Assembly: GCA_910585275.1 (NCBI GenBank)
Contig: CAJUCW010000015.1
Location: 1 to 64,000, forward strand
Direction: 5' to 3'
Origin: an uncultured Muribaculaceae bacterium
Lineage (GTDB): Bacteria; Bacteroidota; Bacteroidia; Bacteroidales; Muribaculaceae
Length of the DNA: 64,000 nucleotides
The position numbers and the translations under genes are program-made. This document shows positions 16,754 through 25,607 of the stretch, one piece after another (the stretch's first letter is position 1; every line of letters begins with the position of its first letter). The notes below the pieces were generated by a model. That model saw nothing but the letters and a program-made list of their open reading frames with translations. It ran no database searches and was not told the origin of the DNA.

Positions 16754-19700
16754 TTTTTCAGTCGTGTGGCAATCATGTCGTGGATGTCAAGTTCCTTTCC
16801 GGGATAGTTCTCTTTAAGGCTTTTGATATATTCCACGGCCAGATAATCTTTGCCACGGGCGTGATAGACGTCGGCCAGGGCGATGAACCCGCGTGCCAGC
16901 CAGTATTCGTGGGGCGATCCCTCGTCGGTGAATGCGGTGAGCACTTTCTCCGCGTCGCTGATGTCGCCGTTGTCGATGTAATATTGCCCGAGAGTCACGG
17001 CCGCTTTCGCCCCGTGCAGGCTTTTGGGATTTTCGGCAAGCGCCGACAGCGTCTTGACGGCGCTTTTGCGGTCGCCGTCTTTCAGCATGGATGCCGCTTC
17101 ATAAAATTCGGCTTCCTCCATCTGGTCAACCGAAAGTCCGCCGCTGTTTTTTACGAGCGAAGCATATTTCATTCGTTCCGCGTCGTTGTCGGTTGTGCGC
17201 ATGATTCCCGCGTAGGCTTCGGCGGAATAATCGGCCCCACCCTTTTGTTCGAGAAGCCGGTAGGTTTTGGCGGCTTCCTCTTTTGAAGCAGTCCCCCCCT
17301 CTTCAAGAATCTGGGCCTTCAGGAGGAGCGCTTCCGGAATCTGCCGGGAATCCCCACGGCGTTCTATGAGGGTGTCGAGGGCTTTGAGGGCACCTTCCGC
17401 GTCTCCCGCCTCGTCCTTGCCCGTGGCTATGTCGAGAAGGGCCTGCGCCATATATCTGCCGTCGGGATAGTCTGCCACGTATTTTTCAAGGAGGTCGGTT
17501 TTCATCACGTCTTCCGCATATACGGTCTCTGCGCCCTCGAACGCCAGGTTTTCGATTTCGGAAGCGTCGATCTGCGGCGCGCCCGGCACGCTTCTTAAGA
17601 ATGACGCATATTCCTGCAGTCCACCATGGGAGGAGTAATACCGGCGAAGGTCGTCGTTGGCAAGCGAAGCCTCTTCGCTCGACGGCCATTTGGAAATCAC
17701 TTCTTTATATGCATCTTCAGCTTTGCCGTAGTCTTTAGCCTGCATATAGGTCAGGGCGAGGTTGAGCATACCCTTCCTGGCTTGTGCGCTTTGCTTGTAG
17801 GATGCGCGGAGCTGTTCGAACGATTCCACCGCCTGCGAGGTCTGTCCGAGTCCGGAATAGGTCTGTCCCTTTTCCAGGAGGGCGTTGGGAAGCCACTTCG
17901 AATTTGGGAATCTCGACGGCATGGCCGAAAGTTCGGAGAGTTTTGTCTTGATGTCGCCTCCGAGGCCATACATCACGGCCCGTCGGAACGTGGCGTAATC
18001 GGAATCGAGCGCGCCGTTGTCTATGGCGGTGGTGTAGTTTTTGAGGGCAATCCTGTAGTCGCCGGCATAATATTGTGCGTCGGCCATGCGTATGAGTGCG
18101 TCGTCATAGAGCCTCTGAGGCAGAAGCGGGTCTGACTTGAGCGCGTTTGCGAAACTCTGGGCCGATGCCTTATACTTGTCTTGCATCAGCTGCGAATAGG
18201 CGAGGTTGTATTGGGCGAGAGTGCGGTTTTCACCCCTGCGGTCGGCTTTGAGATAAGCCGAATATGCGTTTTCCGCTTCGCGGTATTGTCCCAGTGCATA
18301 GCAGGCGTCGCCGAGCCAGAGGTAAGATTGCGCCCGCAGCTGCGGGTCGCCTTTTATCGTCACTGCCTCCGAAAGGTATTCGCGAGCCGAAGAGGGGCGG
18401 TTGTTGGCCATCGCCTCCATGCCGAGTTCATAGAGTATTTTCTGCTTCGCCTCCGTCACTGCGGCCGAAGGATTTGGTATGCGGTTCACGCTTTCGAGGG
18501 CGTGCGCATAGTCTTTTTCGTTGAAATATGCCGTAGCGAGATATTCCCTCACCTGAGGGGCGTAGGAAGAACGCGGGAACTGGGTCAGGAAGCCCTGCAT
18601 AAGCGGTATGGACGAACTGAAAGGAATGTTCCCTCCGCGGGTGCGGGCCGCTATGTAATTGAAAAGCGCCGTTTCCGTCACTGCCGGGTCGAAATTCATT
18701 TTCGAAGCTTTCTCGAAGGAGACGGCAGCCGCGTTGGGGTCGTCTTCCCGTATGGCTATTTGCCCCAGATAGAGGTATGCGCTTTGCGAAAGGTCGTTGC
18801 CGAGGTCGGTGAGCGACGCGAAGCGACGCTGTGCGTTGTCGAGGTCGCCGTCGCGGTAGTCTATCACTCCGAGGGCATACACCGCATCCGTGGCCGGGTT
18901 GATATCCTCATGTTTGGTATAGTCGGTGAGATATTTCCTTGCCTTTTCGAAGTCGTCGAGCTTGAAAAAACTGAGTCCGATAATGCGTTCCGTCTCCGGC
19001 ACCAGTTCATCCACGGGGTCTTCCCGAAGGAGTGCGATTCCGTGGCGTGTCACTTCATCGTATTTCCCCCGGGCATAGTCTATCTGTGCCATGTAGTAGA
19101 GGGGTTCTATCCCTTCCGGTCCGTCGCCGTCGATGCGTTGCTCCACTTCTTTGAATCCGTTGAATGCAGCATCGTAATTCCCTTTCACATAATCGAGATA
19201 TGCGAGATAATAGTCTGCTGCAAGGTTGAAGTGTCGGTTGTCGCGTAGTGTCGTGAATATCGGTTGCGCTTCGTCATACAGTCCGCATTTCACCATTGAT
19301 ATTGCCTTGCGGTAGTCGTAAAGAGGACGGTCGGCAGGATTGATACGGGAATAGTCGATTTCACGGTAAGCCTCAAGTGCGTTGCCGAAATGGTGGGCGT
19401 AGAAAAAATAGTCGGCGGCGGCAAGGCGTGCCGGCAGGGCCTGTGGCGAAGCCGGATAGTTCTCGGCGAAGTCCCTGAGAATATCTACGCAGTCGGCGTC
19501 TCCCCTCTGGTAGAGGGCGAGCGCAAGGAGATATGCGCAGTCTTCTTTTTCGCGGGGCTGCAACTCCACGCTTTGGGTGTCGAGATGTTTCAGCTGGTCA
19601 ATGACGCCCGCATAGTTCCCTTCGTCGAGCATGATGCGCGCCCTTTCCAGATAGCCGGCGGCAAGCGGGCTGAGTCGGTCTGCCCGTGTAGGGAAGGATG

Positions 19701-19785
19701 CCGAAGCGCACAACATCGAAGCGGAGAATGTGAGTGCGAGCATTCCCCGTAAGAGTTGGTGGCGGTGGAATTTATAGGTTTTCAT
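16744..19785 (-). CDS. Large exported tetratricopeptide repeat protein
   Basis: 1013 residues with a signal peptide ('LLRGMLALTFSASMLCASASF'). Nearly the whole mature protein consists of TPR-type helix pairs, for example 'YYLAYLDYVKGNYDAAFNGFKEV', 'SYLWLGDACYALGQYREAENAYSAYL' and 'LNLALTYMQAKDYGKAEDAYKEV' (quoted in part). Such periplasmic TPR scaffolds often partner outer-membrane barrels, and the barrel gene overlaps it downstream. It overlaps the glycosyltransferase 9 gene by 4 bp upstream, so the operon is tightly coupled. The specific role is unknown. Confidence 0.85.
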   Translation of the reverse strand: MKTYKFHRHQLLRGMLALTFSASMLCASASFPTRADRLSPLAAGYLERARIMLDEGNYAGVIDQLKHLDTQSVELQPREKEDCAYLLALALYQRGDADCVDILRDFAENYPASPQALPARLAAADYFFYAHHFGNALEAYREIDYSRINPADRPLYDYRKAISMVKCGLYDEAQPIFTTLRDNRHFNLAADYYLAYLDYVKGNYDAAFNGFKEVEQRIDGDGPEGIEPLYYMAQIDYARGKYDEVTRHGIALLREDPVDELVPETERIIGLSFFKLDDFEKARKYLTDYTKHEDINPATDAVYALGVIDYRDGDLDNAQRRFASLTDLGNDLSQSAYLYLGQIAIREDDPNAAAVSFEKASKMNFDPAVTETALFNYIAARTRGGNIPFSSSIPLMQGFLTQFPRSSYAPQVREYLATAYFNEKDYAHALESVNRIPNPSAAVTEAKQKILYELGMEAMANNRPSSAREYLSEAVTIKGDPQLRAQSYLWLGDACYALGQYREAENAYSAYLKADRRGENRTLAQYNLAYSQLMQDKYKASAQSFANALKSDPLLPQRLYDDALIRMADAQYYAGDYRIALKNYTTAIDNGALDSDYATFRRAVMYGLGGDIKTKLSELSAMPSRFPNSKWLPNALLEKGQTYSGLGQTSQAVESFEQLRASYKQSAQARKGMLNLALTYMQAKDYGKAEDAYKEVISKWPSSEEASLANDDLRRYYSSHGGLQEYASFLRSVPGAPQIDASEIENLAFEGAETVYAEDVMKTDLLEKYVADYPDGRYMAQALLDIATGKDEAGDAEGALKALDTLIERRGDSRQIPEALLLKAQILEEGGTASKEEAAKTYRLLEQKGGADYSAEAYAGIMRTTDNDAERMKYASLVKNSGGLSVDQMEEAEFYEAASMLKDGDRKSAVKTLSALAENPKSLHGAKAAVTLGQYYIDNGDISDAEKVLTAFTDEGSPHEYWLARGFIALADVYHARGKDYLAVEYIKSLKENYPGKELDIHDMIATRLKKWK

Positions 19786-20852
19786 TTTGTGTTGGCTGAT
19801 TTGAGTTTCGCGTCGATGCGCGATATTATGAGATGCGGGGAGATGCCGTTAAGGCAATGATAGTCGCCCCTCAGGCAAGGCTTGTTGCCGAAAATGGAAC
19901 ACGGGCGGCAAACCATGTCGAGCTGCACGGCGTCGGCCGGGTCTTGCCTGAATCCATAGAATCCGGTGAAAGGGTGTGTTGCGCCCCATATGCTTACGGT
20001 GCGCAACCCCACGAGCGAAGCCAGATGCATGTTGGCGGAGTCCATGGCGAGCATCGTGTCGCAGTTGCTCATGAGGGCAAGTTCCGCGGCGAAGCCTGCT
20101 TTCGCTTTTGCCATGGAGACCACGTTGTCTCTCCCTTTTGCAAGACGCTCTATCTGTTCTTCTTCCTGCGTACCCGCCCCGAATACGAAAATCCTGAATC
20201 CCGGCAGGGATGCATAGTGGTCAACCACTTTTTCCATCAATGGAAGCGGATATATTTTTCCTGTGTGTGCGGCGAAGGGGGCTATCGCAAGCCACCTCTC
20301 CCCGTTTTTGGGAGGTATGCCGGGGATTTTAAATGCCGACGCGTCGGCCTTCCCTGAAGGGAATAGGGTCTTGAACGAATCGCATACCCTTATACGCGCA
20401 TTTTCGAACGCTTCCCGATAGCGTGCCGGCATCGGTTTAAGCGGCACTACGGTTTTCTTCGCCCTTCTTGTCAGGGCTTTGCGAGCGTTCCGTCCTTTGT
20501 CGATATGCGACACTTGAATGCCCCTCATCCTGGCGAAGAAGCGTATGAGTTTTGTGCGGATAACGTCGTGGAGGTCAACCACCGTGTCGATGTCGTATCG
20601 CGCCACCATTTCGGCGAGCAGGCGCTTCATTCCGGCTATTCCCTTATAGTCGGCGAGGTTTATCGCCTCCACCTTAAGGTTTGGGGGTGCGCATAGAAAC
20701 ATTTTCGCCGGTAGCGGACGCGTGAGCATGACGAACGTAGCCCCGGGGTTTTCGGCACATGCGCCGTAAATCACGGGAAGTGTCATCGCCACGTCGCCGA
20801 GGGCGGAGAAGCGTGTGATGAGCACATTTCGCGGCTCAGTCTTTTTTGCCAT
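19782..20852 (-). CDS. Glycosyltransferase family 9 (heptosyltransferase-like)
   Basis: 356 residues of GT9. The N-terminal 'ITRFSALGDVAMTLPVIYGA' is the conserved acceptor-side motif of heptosyltransferases, and the C-terminal 'LALMSNCDTMLAMDSANMHLASLVG' with 'SIWGATHP' is the nucleotide-sugar binding region. Likely adds a heptose-like sugar to lipopolysaccharide core or another envelope glycan. Overlaps DUF4254 by 17 bp and the TPR gene by 4 bp. Confidence 0.9.
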   Translation of the reverse strand: MAKKTEPRNVLITRFSALGDVAMTLPVIYGACAENPGATFVMLTRPLPAKMFLCAPPNLKVEAINLADYKGIAGMKRLLAEMVARYDIDTVVDLHDVIRTKLIRFFARMRGIQVSHIDKGRNARKALTRRAKKTVVPLKPMPARYREAFENARIRVCDSFKTLFPSGKADASAFKIPGIPPKNGERWLAIAPFAAHTGKIYPLPLMEKVVDHYASLPGFRIFVFGAGTQEEEQIERLAKGRDNVVSMAKAKAGFAAELALMSNCDTMLAMDSANMHLASLVGLRTVSIWGATHPFTGFYGFRQDPADAVQLDMVCRPCSIFGNKPCLRGDYHCLNGISPHLIISRIDAKLKSANTK

Positions 20853-21444
20853 AAAGCACCGGATTGGTTGCCGGGTCGTTATACATTTTCATCTGGCGAT
20901 ATACTTTCATATATTTCCGGCCGGCGGAGATGTCGTCGAGGAGCGCGTCGATGGCCGTGGTGAGGTCGGAACGCTGCTCCAGGAGCACGTCGAGCTTCGC
21001 CTGGCAGCGGGCTATGTGGTCGGGAGTGGCGTCAGTGCGGAGTGTCTGCTCCTTCATGTGCCAGATTTTGAGAGCGAGGATGGAAAGCCTGTCGAGTGCC
21101 CAGGCGGGAGATTCTGTATTGAATGTGGCGTCGGGGTCGGGAGTGACGTTGGAGAACTTGTCGCGAAACCATGAATCGATTTCTTCCACCATGTCTGTAC
21201 GGACCTGGTTTGAGCTGTCAATTCTCCGCTTGAGGGCGAGTGCCTCCACGGGGTCGATGTTCGGGTCGCGGATGATATCTTCGAGATGCCACTGCACGGC
21301 GTCAACCCAGTTTTTTTCAAAGAGGATATGTTCGAGGGTGCCTGCCGGATATGGATTCGGGCAAGGGAAATCGATGTTGTCGTTGACGTGATATTCCTTT
21401 ACTGACTTGTCGAACACGGTGTTTGCTGTCTCGGCTGTTTTCAT
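20836..21444 (-). CDS. DUF4254 domain-containing protein
   Basis: 202 residues from the start at 21444; upstream sequence runs through tRNA-Glu and is not coding. The helical body 'HWLEDIIRDPNID'-like block (here 'QWHLEDIIRDPNIDPVEAL'), 'KRRIDSSNQVRTDMVEEID' and 'SPAWALDRLSILALKIWHM' match the Bacteroidetes DUF4254 family, whose function is unknown but which is usually encoded beside GT9 genes, as here. No signal peptide. Confidence 0.85.
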   Translation of the reverse strand: MKTAETANTVFDKSVKEYHVNDNIDFPCPNPYPAGTLEHILFEKNWVDAVQWHLEDIIRDPNIDPVEALALKRRIDSSNQVRTDMVEEIDSWFRDKFSNVTPDPDATFNTESPAWALDRLSILALKIWHMKEQTLRTDATPDHIARCQAKLDVLLEQRSDLTTAIDALLDDISAGRKYMKVYRQMKMYNDPATNPVLYGKKD

Positions 21445-21539
21445 GATTAAAAGAGGGTTGATGGTTGTGAAAAAAAAAGGTGAGGCCGGCACTGTTGAAA
21501 CAGTAACCGGCCTCTGGGGATAGGATGGATTTAGGGAGG

Positions 21540-21611
21540 TAGTCCATAGCAGAGTCGAACTGCTCTTTAGAGAATGAAAATCTCTCGTCCTAACCGATAG
21601 ACGAATGGACC
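21540..21611 (-). tRNA. tRNA-Glu (TTC), copy 1
   Basis: 72-nt tRNA on the minus strand. The anticodon arm is GAGAG-ATTTTCA-TTCTC with anticodon TTC (Glu); the T-loop TTCGACTC is present. The acceptor stem is GGTCCAT with ATGGACT (G1-U72). The following bases are CCT, so CCA is not encoded. Lies downstream of rpsT and probably belongs to the same transcript as copy 2. The D-, anticodon and T-arms are identical to copy 2. Confidence 0.95.
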
Positions 21612-21706
21612 GACACAATCCTTATGCCAGCTGCGGCATGGCTGTGGGGCCGGCGCATGCTGAAGGAAATATTTTCAATCGCTGACCTTTTGAAAGGCCT
21701 GCGGAT

Positions 21707-21961
21707 TTACGCGAGCTTATTGATGTGCTTGCAAAGACCGCTGCAAAGGTTGGCGGCTTTGTTCTTTGAGATAACGTTCTTGCGGCCAAGACGCTGAAGG
21801 AGAGCGTTGACCTTGTTGTAAGCCTCGGTAGCCTCGGCCTTGTCGGTCATCTTGCGCACGCGGCGAACGGCGTTGCGGGCTGTTTTGGCCCAGTAACGGT
21901 TCTCAAGTCTTCTTTTCTCCGCCTGGCGAATTCTTTTTAATGATGATTTATGGTTTGCCAT
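21707..21961 (-). CDS. rpsT: 30S ribosomal protein S20
   Basis: 84-residue basic protein of the small ribosomal subunit that binds 16S rRNA. The opening 'MANHKSSLKRIRQAEKRRLE' and 'NAVRRVRKMTDKAEA' are characteristic of S20. It sits between two tRNA-Glu genes on the same strand, 95 bp from one and about 35 bp from the other. Confidence 0.97.
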   Translation of the reverse strand: MANHKSSLKRIRQAEKRRLENRYWAKTARNAVRRVRKMTDKAEATEAYNKVNALLQRLGRKNVISKNKAANLCSGLCKHINKLA

Positions 21962-21995
21962 CTTAAAAATTGATACTTCTTGATGTTGTTAATAT

Positions 21996-22070
21996 TGGTA
22001 GCCCATAGCAGAGTCGAACTGCTCTTTAGAGAATGAAAATCTCTCGTCCTAACCGATAGACGAATGGGCC
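21996..22070 (-). tRNA. tRNA-Glu (TTC), copy 2 with encoded CCA
   Basis: Minus-strand tRNA identical to copy 1 except for one acceptor-stem pair: GGCCCAT with ATGGGCT, a compensated change at positions 3 and 70. Here the CCA end is encoded (21996-21998). A promoter lies 44 bp upstream of its 5' end, so this is the first gene of the tRNA-rpsT-tRNA unit. Confidence 0.96.
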
Positions 22071-22113
22071 ACTATTGGCAACTGCATCCCATGTAAGGGG
22101 CATTTTGCGACTG

Positions 22114-22144
22114 CAAAGGTAGTGCTAATTCTGATAACTTCCAA
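22114..22144 (-). promoter_or_regulatory. Promoter of the tRNA-Glu/rpsT/tRNA-Glu unit
   Basis: Read on the minus strand, TTG (22144-22142) and TACCTTTG (22121-22114) are separated by 20 bp, matching the Bacteroidetes -33/-7 consensus. The first tRNA starts 44 bp downstream. Confidence 0.65.
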
Positions 22145-22390
22145 ATTTTTCTGCTGAAAAACACAAAAAATCGATAAAAAATTTCATTCAAACGATTTCT
22201 TATCCTGTTTTTCCTCTGTTTTTCCTCTAATTTTACGATGTTATCCGATAGTTTTTTCTGATTGCTTTATTGTTTGGGAAGTGTTAAAAATGAATATTTG
22301 GAGTTGGCTTTTAACTTTTTTTGGTGAAATTGCGTTAAAAGGCTAAAGAGAGCGCGTATCATATTAATAAACTCTCAACTCCTTTTAATT
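22145..22390. other. AT-rich intergenic region between divergent genes
   Basis: No gene is visible in this stretch between the tRNA/rpsT promoter and the nucleoside kinase start. It is strongly AT-rich and contains two tandem TTTTTCCTCT words near 22208-22230. It presumably also holds the promoter of the kinase gene, but I cannot assign a clear TAnnTTTG element. Confidence 0.4.
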
Positions 22391-24061
22391 ATGAAAGTAT
22401 ATTGTAAGAACACCGAGACATACGTATCCGTATTGGGCGGTGAAAAAGTTATAGACCTTCTTCCTCGCTTGCGCCGCGATTTACCTTTCTACCCTATTTG
22501 TGCGCGTGTCAACAACAAGACGGAAGACCTTTGTTTCCCTCTGTATTCGCCAAAACAGGTGGAATTCATATCGCCTGCCAGTCCTTCGGGGCGCAGGGTT
22601 TATGTGCGGTCGTTGTGCATGATGCTTTATAAGGCGGTAGAGGAAATTCTTCCCGGAGCCACGCTTAGAATAGAGCATTCGATGTCGTCGGGCTATTTCT
22701 GTAGGATTTTTATCGACGAGGAGCCTGTAAGCGTTGACGAGAAATTGAAAGATGCCCTTCTCAAGCATCTGACGAAGATGGCTGAGAACGATATTCCTTT
22801 CCGACGCAAAGAACATCTCACGAAGGATGTTGTCGAAGTGTTTCGTCGGCAGGGGCTTGACGAGAAGGTGACGCTTCTTGAGACATTGCATGAGCTTTAC
22901 ACCACCTACTACCGTCTCGGCGACATTGCCGATTCATATTACGGCCCTCTCGCACCGAGCACCGGGTTTGTGAAGGACTTCGACATCCGCCCTTATAAAG
23001 ACGGATTTCTCCTGTTTGCGGCGTCGCACGAAGACACCGACTGCATCCTCGAAAAGAACCCTCCCCAGGAGAAGATGTATAAGGCGTTTACCGACCAGTT
23101 GATGTTCAATAAAGTAATCCAGGTGAAGAACGTGGGCGAACTGAACACGGCTGTCAAAAACCGCCGCACCGCCGAACTCATCAACGTGGCCGAGGCCATG
23201 CACGACAAATTGCTTGGCCGTATCAGCGACCAGATTGCCGCCCGCAGGAAAGAGGGTGGCGCGGGGATAGTGCTCATAGCGGGCCCGTCGTCGTCGGGGA
23301 AAACCACATCCACCAAACGCCTGGCCATTCAGTTGATGACAAACCTGATTGTGCCGAAAATGATTTCGCTCGACGATTATTTCATCGACCGCGAGCACAC
23401 CCCGCTCGACGAGAGCGGCGACTACGACTATGAAAGCCTCTATGCCCTCGACCTCGAACGCTTCAACTCCGACCTCACGCGCCTTCTCGCCGGGGAGGAA
23501 ATCAACCTGCCCACCTACTCTTTCGAACTCGGGCGCCGCATAGAGCGCAACCGTCCGCTCCGTCTCGACGGCAACGACGTGCTTCTCATAGAGGGAATCC
23601 ACGGGCTGAACCCGGAGCTGACGCGTGCCATCAATCCCGACAACATATTTAAGGTGTATGTGTCGGCTCTCACCACGCTTAAAATCGACAATCATAACTG
23701 GATTTCGACGAGCGACAACCGTCTTCTGCGCCGCATCGTGAGAGACAACAAATACCGTCATACGTCGGCCCTCGACACCATAAAGCGTTGGCCGAGCGTG
23801 CGCCGTGGCGAAGAGAAATGGATTTTCCCTTTCAGCGAGAACGCCGACGCCACGTTCAATTCGTCGCTTATTTTCGAACTGGGTGTGATGAAGCCGTATG
23901 CCGGGCCGTTGCTCCGCGATGTGCCACGCGACCTCGTGCAATATGCCGAGGCTTACCGTCTGCAGCGTTTCCTAAGCTATTTCGAGCCGATACCTGCCGA
24001 CCAGATTCCCACCACTTCCCTTCTGCGGGAATTTCTTGGAGGCTCATCCTTCCGATATTAA
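22391..24061 (+). CDS. Nucleoside (uridine) kinase with threonyl-tRNA-synthetase-like N-terminus
   Basis: 556 residues. The N-terminal ~230 residues resemble the TGS and second additional domains of threonyl-tRNA synthetase ('HDLCFPLYSPKQVEF'-like start and 'LAPSTGFVKDFDIRPYKDGF'). The C-terminal half is a phosphoribulokinase/uridine kinase domain with P-loop 'AGPSSSGKTTSTKRL' (about residues 296-310), 'SLDDYFIDREHTPLDESGDYD' and 'DVLLIEGIHGLNPEL'. Such fusions are common in Bacteroidales and are annotated as nucleoside kinases; the exact substrate is inferred. It is followed by a strong terminator, so monocistronic. Confidence 0.88.
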   Translation: MKVYCKNTETYVSVLGGEKVIDLLPRLRRDLPFYPICARVNNKTEDLCFPLYSPKQVEFISPASPSGRRVYVRSLCMMLYKAVEEILPGATLRIEHSMSSGYFCRIFIDEEPVSVDEKLKDALLKHLTKMAENDIPFRRKEHLTKDVVEVFRRQGLDEKVTLLETLHELYTTYYRLGDIADSYYGPLAPSTGFVKDFDIRPYKDGFLLFAASHEDTDCILEKNPPQEKMYKAFTDQLMFNKVIQVKNVGELNTAVKNRRTAELINVAEAMHDKLLGRISDQIAARRKEGGAGIVLIAGPSSSGKTTSTKRLAIQLMTNLIVPKMISLDDYFIDREHTPLDESGDYDYESLYALDLERFNSDLTRLLAGEEINLPTYSFELGRRIERNRPLRLDGNDVLLIEGIHGLNPELTRAINPDNIFKVYVSALTTLKIDNHNWISTSDNRLLRRIVRDNKYRHTSALDTIKRWPSVRRGEEKWIFPFSENADATFNSSLIFELGVMKPYAGPLLRDVPRDLVQYAEAYRLQRFLSYFEPIPADQIPTTSLLREFLGGSSFRY

Positions 24062-24084
24062 TTGCCGGATAATCACATTGTTTG

Positions 24085-24121
24085 AAAACGGTTGCCGCCA
24101 CTCTGCGGCAACCGTTTTTTT
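24085..24121 (+). terminator. Strong intrinsic terminator
   Basis: A 14-bp perfect stem (AAAACGGTTGCCGC with GCGGCAACCGTTTT), a six-base loop and a T run lie 24 bp after the nucleoside kinase stop. Confidence 0.92.
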
Positions 24122-24188
24122 AATTTGCATGCCTGTTTTTGGCAAATGCGGAAAGGCGTTTTGAAGATTTTTGATTAATTTTGCGGTT

Positions 24189-25556
24189 ATGAAGGAGTTT
24201 ACCGAAACTGATATAGAACGCATTGAGCAAATCGTAGAGACGGAAGACCGTCAGGCCGCTCAGGAAGAGGTGCGGGAACTGCATCCCGCCGATATCGCCG
24301 AACTTTTCCAGGAACTCAACCTCAAGCAGGCGGAATGGCTTTTCAACCTTATCGAAGACAAGGAGAAGAAGGCCGACGTGCTCATGGAACTCGATGAGGA
24401 AGACCGCAAGAAACTGCTCGAAGGGATGGATCCCGAGCAAATCGGCCATTTCATCGACCTTCTTGACACCGACGATGCCGTTGACCTTATCCAGGAACTC
24501 GACGAGGAGGAACGCGAAGAAGTAATCCAGAACATCGAAGACGTGGAGCAGGCGGGCGACATCGTTGACCTTCTCCAATATGATGAGGACACCGCCGGCG
24601 GCCTCATGGGAACGGAAATGATTGTGGTCAACGAGAATCTGTCGATGCCCGATTGCCTTAAGGAAATGCGCCGTCAGGCGGAAGACCTCGACGACATCTA
24701 CTACGTCTATGTGGTTGACGACGACGGCCGTCTGCGCGGAGTGCTCCCCTTGCAGAAGATGATCACGCATCCTTCAGTGTCGAAGATAAAGCACGTGATG
24801 GAGATTGACCCCGTTTCGGTGAAGACCGACACTCCTATCGACGAGGTTGCCATTGACTTCGAGAAATATGACCTCGTGGCGATGCCCGTAATCGACAGCA
24901 TCGGGCGTCTTGTGGGGCAGATTACGGTCGATGACGTCATGGACGAGGTGCGTGAGCAAAGCGAACGCGACTATCAGTTGGCTTCCGGTATCTCCTCCGA
25001 CGTAGATGCGCAAGACTCCGTGTGGATGCAGACCAAGGCGAGGATTCCATGGCTCCTTATTGGCATTGCCGGCGGAATAGTCAGCTCGCTTATTCTCGTG
25101 GGCTTCGAGGCGCAGATTGCAGCCGTTACGGCCCTCGCCATCTTCATCCCGCTCATCATGGGCACCGGCGGAAACGTGGGAGTGCAGGCTTCGGCCATCG
25201 TGGTGCAGGGCCTTGCCAACGGACGCCTCGACATAAAGAACGCCTGGGGGCAGATAGGACGCGAGTTTCTTGTTTCCACCTTGAATGCGGTGATTATATC
25301 GCTTGTGGTGTTTGTGTATGTATTCTTCACCCAGCCCGGCGACCTGCGGTGTACGATTGCCCTTGCGGTTGGGCTTTCCCTATTCGCGGTGGTTATTTTC
25401 GCCACCGTTTTCGGTGCCCTTGTGCCGCTTACGCTTGAGCGAATAAAAATCAACCCGGCCCTCGCCACCGGCCCCTTCATACAGATTACCAACGACGTGG
25501 TGGGCCTTATAATTTATGTGGGCGTGGCCACGTGGCTCCTTTCGGTATTTAATTAA
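24189..25556 (+). CDS. mgtE: Magnesium transporter MgtE
   Basis: 455 residues, from the ATG at 24189 (an in-frame TTG upstream is less likely). Cytoplasmic MgtE N domain (helical, very acidic: 'ELHPADIAELFQELN', 'LLDTDDAVDLIQELDEEE'), then a pair of CBS domains (about residues 130-255, including 'DDIYYVYVVDDDGRLRGVLP' and 'DLVAMPVIDSIGRLVG'), then five membrane helices with the ion-pathway motif 'PLIMGTGGNVGVQASAIVV'. The channel closes when the cytoplasmic domains bind Mg2+. Followed by mutS after 51 bp. Confidence 0.96.
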   Translation: MKEFTETDIERIEQIVETEDRQAAQEEVRELHPADIAELFQELNLKQAEWLFNLIEDKEKKADVLMELDEEDRKKLLEGMDPEQIGHFIDLLDTDDAVDLIQELDEEEREEVIQNIEDVEQAGDIVDLLQYDEDTAGGLMGTEMIVVNENLSMPDCLKEMRRQAEDLDDIYYVYVVDDDGRLRGVLPLQKMITHPSVSKIKHVMEIDPVSVKTDTPIDEVAIDFEKYDLVAMPVIDSIGRLVGQITVDDVMDEVREQSERDYQLASGISSDVDAQDSVWMQTKARIPWLLIGIAGGIVSSLILVGFEAQIAAVTALAIFIPLIMGTGGNVGVQASAIVVQGLANGRLDIKNAWGQIGREFLVSTLNAVIISLVVFVYVFFTQPGDLRCTIALAVGLSLFAVVIFATVFGALVPLTLERIKINPALATGPFIQITNDVVGLIIYVGVATWLLSVFN

Positions 25557-25607
25557 GACCTCACGGAATAAAACAGCCTGAATACCCATAACCGACAACC
25601 GACCGAT

